Below, one piece after another: positions 19,208-28,456 of a DNA stretch of 64,000 bases. The stretch is from assembly GCF_000304315.1 (NCBI RefSeq), contig NC_018485.1, positions 3,318,501 to 3,382,500 on the forward strand. Reading direction: 5' to 3'. Under the pieces are notes generated by a model that was given only the letters and a program-made list of their open reading frames with translations, was not told where the DNA came from and did not search any database. The stretch's first letter is position 1; each line of letters begins with the position of its first letter. Source of the DNA: Methylocystis sp. SC2. Its GTDB lineage: Bacteria > Pseudomonadota > Alphaproteobacteria > Rhizobiales > Beijerinckiaceae. The translations under genes were made by a program, and so were the position numbers.

Positions 19208-20527
19208 TCAATCCTGCAGCGGTCCCCAGGCGGGATCGCTCGCAAAGCCCGGCGTCGGCACCTGAGTCTCCGAGCGGCCGAAGACGTCGACCATGTAGAT
19301 TTTTGGTCCGCCGCCGCCGGAGGAATCGCGAAAGAACATCAGGAAGAGACCGTTGGGCGCCCAGGTCGGCCCTTCATTGTGAAAGCCTTCGGTAAGAATG
19401 CGCTCGCCGGAGCCGTCAATCTTCATGACGCCGATCGCGAAATTGCCGCCGTTCTGCTTGGTGAAGGCGATGTAGTCGCCCTTCGGCGACCAGACCGGCG
19501 TCGAATAGCGGCCGCCGCCGAAGGAAATGCGCTTCGCCTCGCCGCCATGCGCGCCCATGACATATATCTGCTGCGAACCGCCGCGGTCGCTCTCGAAGAC
19601 GATCCGTGCGCCGTCGGGCGAGTAGGAGGGCGCCGTGTCGATGGCGCCGGTGTCGGTCAGACGCATCGTCGTGCGCGAGCGCAGATCCATCGTATAAAGA
19701 TTGGTCGTCGAGCCCTGCGCCAGCGACATGATGATCTTCTGTCCGTCGGGCGAGAACCGCGGCGAGAAGGTCATGCCGGGGAAATTGCCGACCACTTCGC
19801 GCTGGCTGTTCTCGATATTCATCAACAGGACTTTGGGATCGCCGTCAGCGCCAAACGACATGTAGGTGACGTCGAGCGAGTTGGGCGAAAATCGCGGCGT
19901 GACGACGAGTTCGTCGCCGCGCGTCAGATAGCGCACATTCGCGCCGTCCTGATCCATCATCGCGAGGCGCTTGCGGCGCCTGTCCTTTGAGCCGGTTTCG
20001 TCGACGAAGACGACGCGCGTGTCGAAAAATCCCTTCTCGCCGGTGATGCGGGAAAAAACCGCGTCGGAGAGGAGATGCGCGACGCGCCGCATATTGGCGG
20101 ACTCGGTGACATATTGCTGGCCCGCGACTTGTTCGCCCGTCGTCACGTCGAAGAGTCGGAACTCCGTTTTCAGCCTGCCGTCGCCGGCGCGTTGGGAACG
20201 ACCCGTGAGGACAAATTGCGCGTTCACCGCCTTGAAGGCGGCGAGATGGGGCGCGGCGTCCGGCGGCGCGGCGTTCGCGGGCAGGGCGCCGGGGTCGATC
20301 GGATTCAAGAACACCGAGCGCTTGAAGTTGTTGAGCGTCACCGAGGTCACGGTGCGCGCGGCGTCGTCGCCGACAAAAGGCGGGACGGCGATATTCACCG
20401 GCTGAAAGCCGCCGCCCTTGAGATCGATGATGCGTCCGGCCCGCGCCAGAGTCATGGGAAGCAGGGGGGCGAAGGCGGCGCTGGCGATGAGTCCGGCCGC
20501 AGCGCGGCGGGTGATGGAGCGTGTCAT
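19208..20527 (-). CDS. tolB: Tol-Pal system beta-propeller protein TolB
   Basis: TolB is a periplasmic protein that binds Pal and TolA to keep the outer membrane attached and constricted during division. It has 439 residues. A signal peptide with a twin-Arg-like ITRRAAAGL start ends near LARA-GR; then comes the TolB N-terminal domain ([11 protein letters not shown]) and a six-bladed WD-type propeller with repeated SPDG and SPNS turns. The gene follows tolA after 290 bases of repeat-rich DNA, unusually far for this operon. No pal gene follows. Confidence 0.95.
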   Translation of the reverse strand: MTRSITRRAAAGLIASAAFAPLLPMTLARAGRIIDLKGGGFQPVNIAVPPFVGDDAARTVTSVTLNNFKRSVFLNPIDPGALPANAAPPDAAPHLAAFKAVNAQFVLTGRSQRAGDGRLKTEFRLFDVTTGEQVAGQQYVTESANMRRVAHLLSDAVFSRITGEKGFFDTRVVFVDETGSKDRRRKRLAMMDQDGANVRYLTRGDELVVTPRFSPNSLDVTYMSFGADGDPKVLLMNIENSQREVVGNFPGMTFSPRFSPDGQKIIMSLAQGSTTNLYTMDLRSRTTMRLTDTGAIDTAPSYSPDGARIVFESDRGGSQQIYVMGAHGGEAKRISFGGGRYSTPVWSPKGDYIAFTKQNGGNFAIGVMKIDGSGERILTEGFHNEGPTWAPNGLFLMFFRDSSGGGGPKIYMVDVFGRSETQVPTPGFASDPAWGPLQD

Positions 20528-20817
20528 GGGCGAAATCTTTCCAGCATCGCCGTGAAGAAACCGTAACGCTTGTCGGCGATGGACAAGGTTGTCGGATGCG
20601 GCGTTTCAGTTTCCTCCCTGTCCCTCCCCGCTTCGCAAACCGGGCGTTCCCGGTTTCCGCATCTACGCCGATGTCGGCGACGGCCGACTTCGGCGGGGAG
20701 AGGGGACGCGAACGAGCGGCGTTAGCGGGGTGGCGGCGAAGCGCGAAACCTGCTCCCTCTCCCGCGTGAGCGGGCGAGGGAGGGGGCCGACCCATTCGCT
20801 GCGCGCCAAGCCCTTCA
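20528..20817. repeat. Repeat-containing tolA-tolB spacer (family C-like)
   Basis: This 290-base spacer on the tol transcript holds GC-rich palindromes, best seen at 20753-20784, where CCCTCTCCCGC faces GCGGGCGAGGG, and a GGGGAGAGGGG stretch at 20695-20705. No convincing gene or promoter was found in it. Confidence 0.55.
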
Positions 20818-21972
20818 CTAATTCGCATCCTGGAAGCGGATCGTGACCTCGTGCAGCGCCTCTTCGTAGTAGGGCAGGAATTCGGGCGGAATGCGTATCG
20901 GACTGCAGCGGCGCACCGCCTGCATCGCCTGCTCGCCGCGGGCGTGTTCGGTCGGGCTCGCCGAGGCGTTCAGCAGTTTCGGGCGCCCTTCAAGTTCGCC
21001 TTCGCGCGAAAGGTGGAACTCGACGATCGGCGTATAGCTCTGCCCGCCGAGCGACAGCCCGGACGCCCAGCAGGGATAGTAGTGGTCGTGAATATAGGCG
21101 GCGATGCGCGCCTCCATCGACGCCGACATCGTCGCCGCCGCGCCCGTTGGCGCGCCGAGCGCCGCCGCCTGCGTCGCTCGGCCGGTCGCCGCCTTGCGTT
21201 GCGGCGCTTCGCGGCTCAGCAGTTTCGAGATGCTGGCGGCGTCGAACTTCGACTTCAGCGCATTCTCCTCGCCCGACTTCGGCTTCGACTCCTTGACGGC
21301 CTTTTCGGCGAGTTCGCCGATCGACGTCTCGGGCTCAGGCTTTTCTTGCTGCTTCTTGCTGTCGAGGAGCTTCGCCACCTCGTCGATCTTAAGCCGCTCT
21401 TTGGGTTTCTCCGTCGCAGCGGCGTCCTTTGCCGCGTTGTCCGGCTTCGTGCGGGCGGGCGGCTTCGGCTTCACGACCTCCGCTTCTTCGGGCTCCTTTT
21501 TCTCGGGCTCTTTCTTCTCCGGTTCCGGGGCGGCGGCTTTCGGTTTTGCCGCCGGTTTCGGCTCGGGCTGTTTTTCGACGGGCTTTGGCGGCGGCTCCGG
21601 CTTTTGCGGCAGCGCGGCGACTCGCTTGGGCGGGGTCGGCGGCGCATCGTCGGCGGTCGGCTGCGGCAGCGGACGCGTGGGCGGCGGCGGCGGCGTAATG
21701 TCCTTCTTGGCCTGCGCGAGCGGCGGCTCCGGCTTCGTCTCAACTTCGGGCGCGACCTTGTCGACGCGCGGCGTGGGCTTGATCGCGCGCGCGGTCTTCT
21801 CGCCCTTCATGATCTGCGTGAGTTCGCTGTCGGCGACGAGGTCGACCGGAACCATCTCCACGGCGTCATCGAATTTCTTGGCGTCGGAAAACAGGACGAA
21901 CGCCGCCAGAAGCAATCCCGCGTGGATCGCCGAGGAGAGAGGAAAACCGGGTTCGGAGCGCGAAATTTTCAC
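20818..21972 (-). CDS. tolA: TolA/TonB-family protein of the Tol-Pal system
   Basis: TolA is an inner-membrane protein that spans the periplasm and links TolQR energy to TolB-Pal. It has 384 residues. A single N-terminal membrane span (about 12-29, SSAIHAGLLLAAFVLF) is followed by a very long Pro/Lys/Glu/Ala-rich rod (about 60-265) and a C-terminal domain with two cysteines (YYPCWASGL and VRRCSPIRIP) as in TolA/TonB C domains. It starts 11 bases after tolR, so tolQ-tolR-tolA are clearly one unit. Confidence 0.92.
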   Translation of the reverse strand: MKISRSEPGFPLSSAIHAGLLLAAFVLFSDAKKFDDAVEMVPVDLVADSELTQIMKGEKTARAIKPTPRVDKVAPEVETKPEPPLAQAKKDITPPPPPTRPLPQPTADDAPPTPPKRVAALPQKPEPPPKPVEKQPEPKPAAKPKAAAPEPEKKEPEKKEPEEAEVVKPKPPARTKPDNAAKDAAATEKPKERLKIDEVAKLLDSKKQQEKPEPETSIGELAEKAVKESKPKSGEENALKSKFDAASISKLLSREAPQRKAATGRATQAAALGAPTGAAATMSASMEARIAAYIHDHYYPCWASGLSLGGQSYTPIVEFHLSREGELEGRPKLLNASASPTEHARGEQAMQAVRRCSPIRIPPEFLPYYEEALHEVTIRFQDAN

Positions 21973-21983
21973 TTCCGCTCAGC

Positions 21984-22433
21984 TCACTTTTTCTCCTGCT
22001 CCGTCACCAGCGCGACCTTTTTGTACCCGGCGCTGATGACAAGCGACATCACTTCGGCGACGCGGCCATAGTTCACCGCCTTGGAGCCGCGCACATAAAT
22101 CCTTTCGTCGAACCCCTGCTTAACGGTGTCCTTCAGCCTGTCGAGCAACTGCGTCGTCTCGACCGGCTGATCCATCAGGAACACCTGTCCCTTCTCGTCG
22201 ATGGCGATCGAGACCGGCTTCTGATCGATATTGAGCGCGCCGGCCTTGGTCTGCGGAAGATCGACGGCGACGCCGGTCGCGAGCAGCGGCGCCGCCACCA
22301 TGAAGATGATGAGCAGCACCAGCATGACGTCGATGAACGGCGTCATGTTGATTTCGGCCATGGCCCCGTAACGCGGCACGCCGCGCCGCCGCCTGCCGCC
22401 CTTGCGTCCCGGGGTCGAGAGGGAAGCGCCCAT
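21984..22433 (-). CDS. tolR: Tol-Pal motor subunit TolR (ExbD family)
   Basis: This 149-residue inner-membrane protein has a single span near residues 33-53. The proton-path aspartate lies in [16 protein letters not shown]. The periplasmic domain ends [11 protein letters not shown], as in ExbD/TolR. The N-terminus is unusually basic ([13 protein letters not shown]). With TolQ it forms the proton-driven motor. It starts 9 bases after tolQ. Confidence 0.95.
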   Translation of the reverse strand: MGASLSTPGRKGGRRRRGVPRYGAMAEINMTPFIDVMLVLLIIFMVAAPLLATGVAVDLPQTKAGALNIDQKPVSIAIDEKGQVFLMDQPVETTQLLDRLKDTVKQGFDERIYVRGSKAVNYGRVAEVMSLVISAGYKKVALVTEQEKK

Positions 22434-22442
22434 GCCCGCGCC

Positions 22443-23186
22443 CTACGCCGCGCGGTCGCGGTTCGAGGACGCCGCGTGCTGGTCGATCTGACGCGACAGG
22501 ATCGCGGAGAACTCGTCGGCGAAGCTTTCCATCCGCGCCTGCGCCTTGGCGACGTCGCCCTGCATCTTGTTGTAGGCGATCAGCGCCGGAATGGCGGCGA
22601 ACAGGCCGATCGCGGTGGCGAGCAGCGCTTCGGCGATGCCGGGCGCGACGACGGCGAGCGAGGTGTTCTTCGAGGCCGCGATCGAGCGGAACGACGTCAT
22701 GATGCCCCACACCGTGCCGAACAGGCCGACGAAGGGGCCGGCCGACGCCACCGTCGCGAGCACCAGCAGATTGGATTCAAGCTTCTCGACCTCGCGGGCG
22801 ATGGAGACGTCGAGCACTTTCTCGATACGCGCCTGCAGGCCCATGAAAGAGGCGCTGGCGCCCGCCTGGAAGGAGCGCTTCCATTCCCGCATGGCGGCGA
22901 CGAAAAGCGTCGCCGTGCCGGTCTGCGGCCGCTCCGAGAGCTTGCCGTACAGCTCCTCGAGCGAATTGCCCGACCAGAAGTTTTCCTCGAAGCGATCCAT
23001 CGAGCGGCGCATGCGCGCGAAGAGCAGCGTCTTGTCGATGATGATCGCCCAGCACCAGACGGATGCGGCGAGCAGTCCGACCATGACGATCTTGACGACG
23101 ATATGCGCGCCCCAGAACATGCTCCAAATCGTGATGTCGGCGGCGGGAGCGGCGAGAGGGCTCGCGGCGATCTCGGCTGGATTCAT
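22443..23186 (-). CDS. tolQ: Tol-Pal motor subunit TolQ (ExbB/MotA family)
   Basis: This 247-residue inner-membrane protein has three spans: about residues 25-50, 140-165 and 185-210. The MotA/ExbB signature segments [14 protein letters not shown] and [19 protein letters not shown] are intact, including the conserved polar residues facing TolR. It begins the tol operon. The ybgC-like thioesterase gene that often precedes tolQ is absent; a divergent desaturase gene lies upstream instead, leaving a 215-base spacer that must hold both promoters. Confidence 0.95.
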   Translation of the reverse strand: MNPAEIAASPLAAPAADITIWSMFWGAHIVVKIVMVGLLAASVWCWAIIIDKTLLFARMRRSMDRFEENFWSGNSLEELYGKLSERPQTGTATLFVAAMREWKRSFQAGASASFMGLQARIEKVLDVSIAREVEKLESNLLVLATVASAGPFVGLFGTVWGIMTSFRSIAASKNTSLAVVAPGIAEALLATAIGLFAAIPALIAYNKMQGDVAKAQARMESFADEFSAILSRQIDQHAASSNRDRAA

Positions 23187-23401
23187 GATTTGTCCTTGAG
23201 TCGGCAGGCGTTCTGCGGCGGCTTGGCTGCGACGCCCGGTCTATCGCCTGCAATTTCGCCATTTGTGGGGCTGCGATGCGGCGCACAACAAACCATAGGG
23301 AGGATGCGTTAACAAGCCGTAAGGGTTAAGCAAAGCTTGGAAGGTCAGAAGGGCGGGGTTCTCTAGGCGCGGACTCCGGACTTGTTTGCTGGGTTTGCGT
23401 G

Positions 23402-24271
23402 ATGCGCATTGCGGTTTTTGACGGCCGGCCATTCTGCCGGCGAGAGGATATTTACAAAATTCTTCAGGCGCTTATCACGCCTGCAGCGTTTTTTCTCCCC
23501 TATTTTTTGCCTCTCTCCTTCGCCGAGCTATCAGCTTATCTGCTGGCGCTCATCGCCGTGAACGGCTCAGCCAATTACCTGCTGCATTTGCACGTCCACT
23601 ACCCCTTCACCACTTCGCCCGCATTCAATCTTCTGCTCGATCTCATGCTCGGCGCGGCGACAGGGATCACCGCCTCGAACTGGCGCATCCAGCATGTGTA
23701 CGGCCACCATTGCGGCCGTGAGAAGAAATTTCGCGCGCGGGATTTTGACATGAGCGCAGCTTTCTCAGGCCGCCGCGCTCTAGCGTTTTGCTGGCGCTCG
23801 ATGTGGCCGACGATCGTGGGACCGTTCCGCGAAGCCTATGAGCAGGGCCTCCTTAAAAACATCAGGGAGCCGATCGATTACCGCTGGGCGTTCGTGGAGC
23901 AGTGCCTCTATCTCACCCTGATCGCCGCGTTATTCGCGTGGCGGCCATGGCTCACGCTTGGCTTCGTTCTGCCGTGGCATTTCGCTGTGTTCTTTTTCAC
24001 GCGGTATGTCGATTTTCTCAATCACTGCGGATGCAAGGAGTCGTCCGGCAATCCTTTTGTTATCGCCAATAACACGACCCATGCGGTGTTCAACCGCCGC
24101 AGCGGAAATCTAGGATTTCATACTGCTCATCATCTTTACCCGAACGCGCATTGGAGCGAATTGCCGACTCTGCACCGCGTCATCGAAAAGAATATCCCGC
24201 CGCGTCTGGTGACGAGTGTCAACTGGTCGTTCCTTCATTTCCCGCTGCATGTGCTGTGCGGAATTTCATAG
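23402..24271 (+). CDS. Fatty acid desaturase family protein (membrane di-iron)
   Basis: This 289-residue membrane protein has the three histidine clusters of the integral-membrane desaturase/hydroxylase family: HLHVH at residues 62-66, HVYGHH at 98-103 and FHTAHH in the C-terminal third. These bind a di-iron centre. Hydrophobic spans surround residues 30-60, 80-95, 155-175 and 180-200. The likely reaction is O2-dependent desaturation or hydroxylation of an acyl lipid or related compound; the substrate is unknown. It converges on haoB, with 9 bases between the stop codons. The ATG at 23402 is preferred to a GTG just before it. Confidence 0.85.
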   Translation: MRIAVFDGRPFCRREDIYKILQALITPAAFFLPYFLPLSFAELSAYLLALIAVNGSANYLLHLHVHYPFTTSPAFNLLLDLMLGAATGITASNWRIQHVYGHHCGREKKFRARDFDMSAAFSGRRALAFCWRSMWPTIVGPFREAYEQGLLKNIREPIDYRWAFVEQCLYLTLIAALFAWRPWLTLGFVLPWHFAVFFFTRYVDFLNHCGCKESSGNPFVIANNTTHAVFNRRSGNLGFHTAHHLYPNAHWSELPTLHRVIEKNIPPRLVTSVNWSFLHFPLHVLCGIS

Positions 24272-24280
24272 GGGCAGGGC

Positions 24281-25249
24281 TCAGTCATTCAGCCGATAAA
24301 TCCACCATCCCTTGTGCTGATAGACGAGCGAAAATCGCGTGAGCGGCGAGGGCAGGGAGGTGGAGAACGGCAACAGCCGCGCAATCAGCCGGTCGCCGTC
24401 GCTCTTGCGCTGGAAATAATGCAGCCGCGTGGCGCCGCCCATCGGTTCGACGGCGAAGCCGCCTTCGATCTTTTGATCGCGCATCCATTGCTGCGCGGAT
24501 TTGATGAGACCGTGCGAAACGCCGGTCGCGGCGAAGTCCTTATAGGTGATGGAGAGCTGTTGCGGCCGCGCGGCGGCGAGCATCCATGCGTCCGAAATGC
24601 GCACGGCGACATAGGCGGGCTTGCCGTCGGCGAGTCTTTTCAACGCCTCGCTGGCGCGCGCCTCATCGGCGTCGAGCAGCGCGTCCAAGAAACGTGTGAA
24701 ACTATTGGCTGACGCGGTCGGTACGCCCGCGCCCCATCGCGCGCGCTCCGCCGCCCCCGCCGCCGACCAGGAGGCGGGCATGAGAAGCCCGCGCGCCTCC
24801 GCGTCGTCGAGCGGCGCGGCGCGCCCGGCGACGAGGCGTATCGCGCGCGAGAAATCCCACCACGCCAGCACGACGGCGTCCTGCGGCGTATGTTCGCGGA
24901 TCGCAGCGAGAACCTTCGCCGCATCGGCTGCGGAAGCCTCCGCGAAGAAGATTGGCTCCGTCACCTGATTGCGCCACACGAGCGGCGTCAGCCGGCCCGC
25001 GTCGTCGCGCGCGACGACGCCGGTGGCGAGGAGACGGCGTTCGTCCTTCGCCGAGACATCGATCTGCTGCAGGCGCTCGGGCGTTAGTCCGAAGCCTTCG
25101 ACATCCTTCGCCGCCTCCGCCGAGATCGGCGCGAGCCGCGTTTCAAACGGGGCGGTGGGATTGAGGCCCGCGTAGATCGCCCAGCCGAGCAGGGCGAAGC
25201 CGAAAACGATGAGGGCGACGCCGGCGATGAGCCGAATGCGGGGAGTCAT
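24281..25249 (-). CDS. haoB: Hydroxylamine oxidation protein HaoB
   Basis: This 322-residue protein has one N-terminal membrane span (about residues 7-28) and a large periplasmic part without heme or metal motifs. Its size, topology and place directly after an octaheme hydroxylamine oxidoreductase match HaoB of ammonia oxidisers and some methanotrophs. HaoB's biochemical role is not settled; it is thought to help membrane attachment or maturation of HaoA. It is separated from haoA by 204 bases holding two palindromic repeats. Assignment rests mainly on context and general resemblance. Confidence 0.75.
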   Translation of the reverse strand: MTPRIRLIAGVALIVFGFALLGWAIYAGLNPTAPFETRLAPISAEAAKDVEGFGLTPERLQQIDVSAKDERRLLATGVVARDDAGRLTPLVWRNQVTEPIFFAEASAADAAKVLAAIREHTPQDAVVLAWWDFSRAIRLVAGRAAPLDDAEARGLLMPASWSAAGAAERARWGAGVPTASANSFTRFLDALLDADEARASEALKRLADGKPAYVAVRISDAWMLAAARPQQLSITYKDFAATGVSHGLIKSAQQWMRDQKIEGGFAVEPMGGATRLHYFQRKSDGDRLIARLLPFSTSLPSPLTRFSLVYQHKGWWIYRLND

Positions 25250-25286
25250 GCGCGTCCATTGTCAGAGGTCATTGCCGCACCCGAAT

Positions 25287-25368
25287 GTCATTCCCGCGAA
25301 AGCGGGAATCCAGAGCGGCAGCCGATTCTATCGCAGAAGGCCCTCGCGCTGTCGCGCGCCGGAATGAC
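25287..25368. repeat. Palindromic repeat, family A copy 2 (haoA-haoB spacer)
   Basis: It begins TCATTCCCGCGAAAGCGGG and ends in a GCGCGCCGGAATGAC arm, matching the layout of the copies at 16868 and 51033 in a shorter form. It lies between haoA and haoB, inside their presumed transcript. Confidence 0.7.
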
Positions 25369-25390
25369 AATCGCGATTTCAATTCTCAGC

Positions 25391-25450
25391 GACGAAGCAA
25401 TCCAGAGCTGCTTTGCGACGCTGGATTGCTTCGCTTCGCTCGCATGACGG
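25391..25450. repeat. Palindromic repeat, family F
   Basis: CGAAGCAATCCAG at 25393 faces CTGGATTGCTTCG at 25421-25433, followed by CTTCGCTCGCATGACG. It is the second repeat inside the haoA-haoB spacer and ends just before the haoA stop codon. Confidence 0.65.
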
Positions 25451-25453
25451 CGT

Positions 25454-27157
25454 TCACGAAGCCTTGCGGCGCATGAGCAGGCCGGCGCCGGCGAGCATCG
25501 CAAGCAGCCCCAGACCGCCCGCGATGGCGCGGCGCGTCGGCGAATCGAGATCGAGGTCGCCGCGCTTCTGGCCGGAGATGCGCTTCAACTCGGCCCGGAT
25601 TTCCGCGGCTTCGCGCAGCTTGAAGTCCTCGTCGTTGATCTTCGCCGCCGCGCCGATGAGCTGCGACCAGCCTTCGGTATAGGTGTAGCCGCCGGGGTTC
25701 ATATGCGCGAGCCCCTTATAGTGCTTGATCTGATGGTGCTCCCACATGTCGGCGAAGACATATTCGATGGCGCTCGGATTATTGCCCTTCTGCCAGAACA
25801 GCTGGAAGAAGCCGCCCGCGTCGTCCTTCTCCGGCGCCGGCGGTGCCGGACGGTTCGTCGTCTGACCCGGCAGCAGCTTGTCGTTGTAGAGCTTCACGAG
25901 GACGCTGCGCGCCTTCTCGGTGATGTCGAGACCGGAGACGATGCCCTTATCCATGCCGTCGAGATAGGCGCGGGCGAAACTGTCGGAGTGACAGTTGGAG
26001 CAGGTCGACACCCACGACTCCTTGCGCTGCGTGAACCAGGGGTGGTTCAAATTCTCCGCGATTTTCGGCATCGGCACGAAGGCCCAGCGCGACTTGCGCA
26101 CCATGTTGTGCGTGAACTTGCCTTCGTATTCCATGTGGCAGAAGGCGCAGGTCGGGGCGTTCATCTTGCCCTTTTCCATCGCGTCGGCGAGGCGGACGTT
26201 CCAGTCCCATGTGTCGCCGCGCGTCTGATAGACCGTGCCGTGCTTCGACAGCATGTAGCCTTCGAATTCATTGTGATCGACGCCATTGTGGCAGATGGCG
26301 CAGGCCTGCGGCTTACGCGCCTGCACGGCCGAGAATTCGTGGCGCGTATGGCAGGAGTTACAGGTCGTCTGCGGCGTGTGGCAGAAGGTGCAGCCTTCCG
26401 CGACTTCGCGCTGCTCCATCGCCGCCCAGACCGCATTCTCGACATTGGCCTTCATCGAGAGCGCGTGTGAGGGATGGCCCGGCTTCCACTGATCCTGCGG
26501 CCAGGTGAAGGTGTCGCGCTCGGACTCGCGTTCGGCGAATTGCTGCACATGGCATTGGCCGCAGGCGGCGGCGTCGGGCATTTTCAATTCGGTTTTGTGC
26601 TGGCCGTGATCCTTGCCGACTCCCATATGGCAGTCGATGCAGCCGACCTCCTTTAAGTTCTCGCCGGCCTTGAGCGTCCCCATCGAGCGCAGGTTATTCT
26701 CGACCTCCGTGATCATCGCCTTCTTATAGGCGCGCACGTCCGAGTCGGGCAGCGCGCGGATCGCGTCGAGATTGCCATGCACGCTGCCCTTCCAGCTGTG
26801 CGTCCACCCGGGCGTCACTTGGCTGTGGCATTCGACGCATTGCGCGCGCTGCGCGTCGACGTCGATCGTCTGCGGCGGCTTGTAGAAATCATGCGGGTTG
26901 AGATATTTCGAGATCGGGATCGGCTCCCAATATTTCGAGAGCGAGCCTTTGCCGGCGCCTTGCGATTCGTCGTAGTAGCGCCTGGTCAGCGCGTCATAGA
27001 GCTCCTTGGGCGACGCGGTCTTGGCGAGGCCGAGCGCCTTGAAGGTTTCATCCGGCGTGTCCGCCAGGGCCGGCGCGCAGAGGACAAAGGTCACGGCGAA
27101 CGCGAAGATCAGCGCGAGGCGAGCCGCGTAATGAGAAACCCTTTGTGACTTCGGCAT
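25454..27157 (-). CDS. haoA: Octaheme hydroxylamine oxidoreductase
   Basis: This periplasmic multiheme cytochrome oxidises hydroxylamine; in a methanotroph it would remove hydroxylamine made when methane monooxygenase oxidises ammonia. The start at 27157 (GGGAG upstream) gives 567 residues with a signal peptide ending near PALA-DT. Eight CxxCH heme sites begin at residues 107, 173, 199, 256, 266, 286, 337 and 386; the fourth (256) corresponds to the catalytic P460 heme. The C-terminal segment HYKGLAHMNPGGYTYTEGW offers Tyr491 or Tyr493 as the cross-linking tyrosine. A hydrophobic tail (about 545-562) suggests membrane anchoring. haoB follows. Confidence 0.92.
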   Translation of the reverse strand: MPKSQRVSHYAARLALIFAFAVTFVLCAPALADTPDETFKALGLAKTASPKELYDALTRRYYDESQGAGKGSLSKYWEPIPISKYLNPHDFYKPPQTIDVDAQRAQCVECHSQVTPGWTHSWKGSVHGNLDAIRALPDSDVRAYKKAMITEVENNLRSMGTLKAGENLKEVGCIDCHMGVGKDHGQHKTELKMPDAAACGQCHVQQFAERESERDTFTWPQDQWKPGHPSHALSMKANVENAVWAAMEQREVAEGCTFCHTPQTTCNSCHTRHEFSAVQARKPQACAICHNGVDHNEFEGYMLSKHGTVYQTRGDTWDWNVRLADAMEKGKMNAPTCAFCHMEYEGKFTHNMVRKSRWAFVPMPKIAENLNHPWFTQRKESWVSTCSNCHSDSFARAYLDGMDKGIVSGLDITEKARSVLVKLYNDKLLPGQTTNRPAPPAPEKDDAGGFFQLFWQKGNNPSAIEYVFADMWEHHQIKHYKGLAHMNPGGYTYTEGWSQLIGAAAKINDEDFKLREAAEIRAELKRISGQKRGDLDLDSPTRRAIAGGLGLLAMLAGAGLLMRRKAS

Positions 27158-27316
27158 GCTCTCCCTCGCCTCTTCTGCGTCTGGCTGCATTGTCGGGGCC
27201 GAGGCGGCCAGAGGAAAGGACCACAGGCTACCCCGCCGATGAGGCCACCCCCGGGTTAGGCCCTATGGCTCGTCAAAACGCTTCCTGACGATAAATGATG
27301 ATTTCCTGGAGAAGCC

Positions 27317-28063
27317 ATGACGACGCGTTGGTTCCCCTCAGCTTTGAAGACCGCCGAGGCGCCGCCCGGCTTACGCATCTATTCGATCGGCGACGTTCAC
27401 GGCCGCGCCGATCTTCTGCACGTTCTCGCCGAAGCGATCGCCGAAGATCTCGCGGCGCGCCGCTGCGAACAGGCGGTCACCGTCTTCGTCGGGGATTACG
27501 TCGACCACGGACTTGGCTCGAATGGCGTGTTGAAGCGCTTGTCCACCGGCGAGTTCCCAACGCCCATCGTCGCGCTGCGCGGCAACCATGAAGAAACGAT
27601 GCTGCGCTTCCTCAACGACGCCGCGGCGCTCGACGACTGGGTCAGCAGCGGCGCGCTGATGACGTTGCATTCCTATGGCGTGGACGCCGGCGAGGAAGTC
27701 GCGCAAGGCGGAGTCTCGCAGGTGCGCGTCAAATTTCTCGCGCATTTCCCGGATGAACATCGCCGCTTCATCGAAGAAACGCGGCTGTGGGCGGAATATG
27801 GCGGCTATTTCTTCTGCCACGCCGGCGTGCGGCGCAGCGCGCCGCTGCATCTGCAGGCCCCCCACGATCTGATGAACATCCGTGAGGGGTTTCTCGATTG
27901 CGGCGAGTCTTTCGGGAAGGTGATCGTGCATGGGCACACGCCGCATAACAACGTCGAGGATTTGCCCAACCGGATCAATCTCGACACGCATGCGTTCAAG
28001 ACCGGCGTCTTGACCGCGGTGGCGCTGGACGGCTTCGAGCGGCGCTTTATTCAGACCGCGTGA
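27317..28063 (+). CDS. Metallophosphoesterase (serine/threonine phosphatase-like)
   Basis: This 248-residue cytoplasmic enzyme has a PPP-family bimetal site: GDVHG (residues 25-29), GDYVDHG (59-65) and GNHE (89-92), plus C-terminal histidines in HGHTPH. The usual arginine of GDxxDRG is His64 here, which may change substrate handling. The substrate could be a phosphoprotein or a small molecule such as diadenosine tetraphosphate. The ATG at 27317 has GGAG upstream. It is divergent from haoA and its stop lies a few bases from yraN on the other strand. Confidence 0.85.
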   Translation: MTTRWFPSALKTAEAPPGLRIYSIGDVHGRADLLHVLAEAIAEDLAARRCEQAVTVFVGDYVDHGLGSNGVLKRLSTGEFPTPIVALRGNHEETMLRFLNDAAALDDWVSSGALMTLHSYGVDAGEEVAQGGVSQVRVKFLAHFPDEHRRFIEETRLWAEYGGYFFCHAGVRRSAPLHLQAPHDLMNIREGFLDCGESFGKVIVHGHTPHNNVEDLPNRINLDTHAFKTGVLTAVALDGFERRFIQTA

Positions 28064-28067
28064 GGGA

Positions 28068-28442
28068 TCAGCCGACGCGCAGCTCGAAGGCGTTTTCGAG
28101 ATGACGCGGCAGCCGGCCCGGCGCGAGAAAAATCGCGTCGGCGCGCAGCGTATAATTCATCGCCCAGGGATTTCCAGCGAGCCAGCGGCCCACAGCCTGC
28201 GAAAAGCGGCGATGTTTTTGCGGCGTGATGGCGATGGCCGCGTCCTCGAGATCGGCGCGCGCCTTCACTTCGACGAAAACGATCGTGCGGCCGCGCTTCG
28301 CGATAATGTCGATTTCGCCGCCATGCGCGCGGAAATTGCGCGCCAGAATTTGATAGAGCCGCGCTTGCAGCCACAGCGTCGCCGCCGTCTCGGCGCGAAG
28401 GCCGTAGACATAGGCGGCGCGGCGGGCGTGGTCCTGCTCCAT
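28068..28442 (-). CDS. yraN: UPF0102 family protein YraN
   Basis: This 124-residue protein has the YraN nuclease-like core: a Glu in GGEIDIIAKRG followed by IVFVEVKARA, matching the E-x-D...E-x-K pattern of the PD-(D/E)XK superfamily. The function is unproven; the gene is conserved next to rsmI in many Proteobacteria, as here. The ATG at 28442 is chosen because it starts just before RRAAYVYG, the usual N-terminus; the frame is open further upstream only in the shadow of rsmI. The gap to rsmI is 14 bases. Confidence 0.9.
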   Translation of the reverse strand: MEQDHARRAAYVYGLRAETAATLWLQARLYQILARNFRAHGGEIDIIAKRGRTIVFVEVKARADLEDAAIAITPQKHRRFSQAVGRWLAGNPWAMNYTLRADAIFLAPGRLPRHLENAFELRVG

Positions 28443-28456
28443 TATTTGCGCACCCC

